DNA from: Thermoplasmata archaeon
GTDB lineage: Archaea; Thermoplasmatota; Thermoplasmata; Thermoplasmatales; Thermoplasmataceae
Assembly (NCBI GenBank): GCA_021835185.1
Contig: JAKBQO010000109.1
Location: 1-5,507, forward strand
Direction of reading: 5' to 3'
Length of the DNA: 5,507 nucleotides
Part shown: positions 5,242 to 5,507 of the stretch, one piece after another
Layout of the letters: each line of letters begins with the position of its first letter
Numbering within the stretch: position 1 is the stretch's first letter
Notes under the pieces: generated by a model
Told to the model about the DNA's origin: nothing
Databases searched by the model: none
Seen by the model: the letters and a program-made list of their open reading frames with translations, nothing else
Program-made: the position numbers and the translations under genes

Positions 5242-5507
5242 ATGGGAAAACTCTATACCATAAGGGATGCATGTAAAATACTCCAACTCAATCCGAACAC
5301 ACTCAGGAAGTGGGACAGGGAAGGCAAGATCAAGTGCATCAGGCTCTCGAACAACTTCCGGCGTGTGCCTGAGAGCGAGATCAATCGTATACTCGGCATA
5401 AAAAGTAACAGGATGTCTTTCATCTATGCAAGGGTATCCTCACATGATCAGAAAGCCGATCTGGACAGGCAGATACAGAAGTTGCAGACAGTATCACCGG
5501 AATCCCA
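5242..5507 (+). CDS. tnpA: IS607-family serine recombinase TnpA (partial, N-terminal 88 residues)
   Basis: Serine-family transposase of IS607-type elements, with a MerR-like DNA-binding domain placed before the catalytic domain. Residues 5-51 form the winged helix-turn-helix: YTIRDACKILQLNPNTLRKW, then REGKI and RLSNNFRRVPESEI. Residues 61-70 read IYARVSSHDQ, the catalytic motif, with S66 the expected nucleophile and R64 an active-site Arg. The DLDRQIQKL helix that follows is also typical. The frame runs off the window in codon 89; the full protein is usually about 190-220 residues. Hand counts give 31 and 32 G+C in the two 60-base blocks at 5281-5400, against 15 and 20 in two 60-base blocks of the transporter. 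Six of its first seven leucines use CTC, supporting transfer from elsewhere. IS607 elements often carry tnpB downstream. Confidence 0.93.
   Translation, partial: MGKLYTIRDACKILQLNPNTLRKWDREGKIKCIRLSNNFRRVPESEINRILGIKSNRMSFIYARVSSHDQKADLDRQIQKLQTVSPES

Larger units (their letters stand above)
5184..5507 (+). mobile_element. Left end of an IS607-family insertion element (partial)
   Basis: The transporter reading frame ends abruptly and an IS607-type transposase starts 36 bases later. IS607 elements have no terminal inverted repeats and make no target duplication. They are reported to insert at GG dinucleotides, and a GGG lies at 5183-5185 inside transporter codons 208-209. The left boundary is therefore placed there tentatively; the true edge could be anywhere from about 5180 to 5235. 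The right end, and any tnpB, are outside the window. Confidence 0.6.

Overview
The window looks like an archaeal chromosome segment, most probably from the Thermoplasmatales (Ferroplasma, Acidiplasma, Cuniculiplasma or Picrophilus type). The reasons are AT-rich, tightly packed genes, archaeal-style MoaC and MoaB, and promoters with a TATA-like octamer centred about 24-28 bases before the ATG with little or no leader. The order-level assignment is an inference and the genus cannot be decided from this sequence.

Layout. 2-286 (+) is the C-terminal end of a protein, possibly an alpha/beta-hydrolase fold. It converges on a GmhB-type HAD phosphatase (283-741, -), and the two stop codons share bases. 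Upstream of that phosphatase on the same strand is an FkbM-type methyltransferase (792-1580, or to 1601, -). These two minus-strand genes suggest sugar or glycan modification. A 182-base divergent gap (1602-1783) carries promoters for both directions and a doubtful 32-codon ORF. Next come moaC (1784-2224, +) and moaB (about 2205-2678, +), which overlap and serve molybdenum/tungsten-cofactor synthesis. An M19-type dipeptidase (2708-3604, +) follows with its own TATA-like box. It converges, with two bases between stops, on a single-domain 3-hydroxyacyl-CoA dehydrogenase (3607-4476, -). A compact 84-base divergent promoter region (4477-4560) separates that gene from a major-facilitator transporter (4561-5205, +).

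The right edge is the notable part. The transporter stops after six predicted membrane helices, about half the family length. Thirty-six bases later begins a clearly recognisable IS607-family serine transposase (5242 to beyond the window end), whose GC content and codon use are unlike the rest. The simplest reading is an IS607-type element inserted into the transporter gene, so the second half of the transporter and a possible tnpB should lie beyond the window.

No tRNA, rRNA, CRISPR array or origin was recognised, and no clearly new multi-gene system is visible. Points worth a second look are the interrupted transporter, the promoter-based start correction for the methyltransferase, the moaC/moaB start problem, and active-site substitutions in the dehydrogenase.
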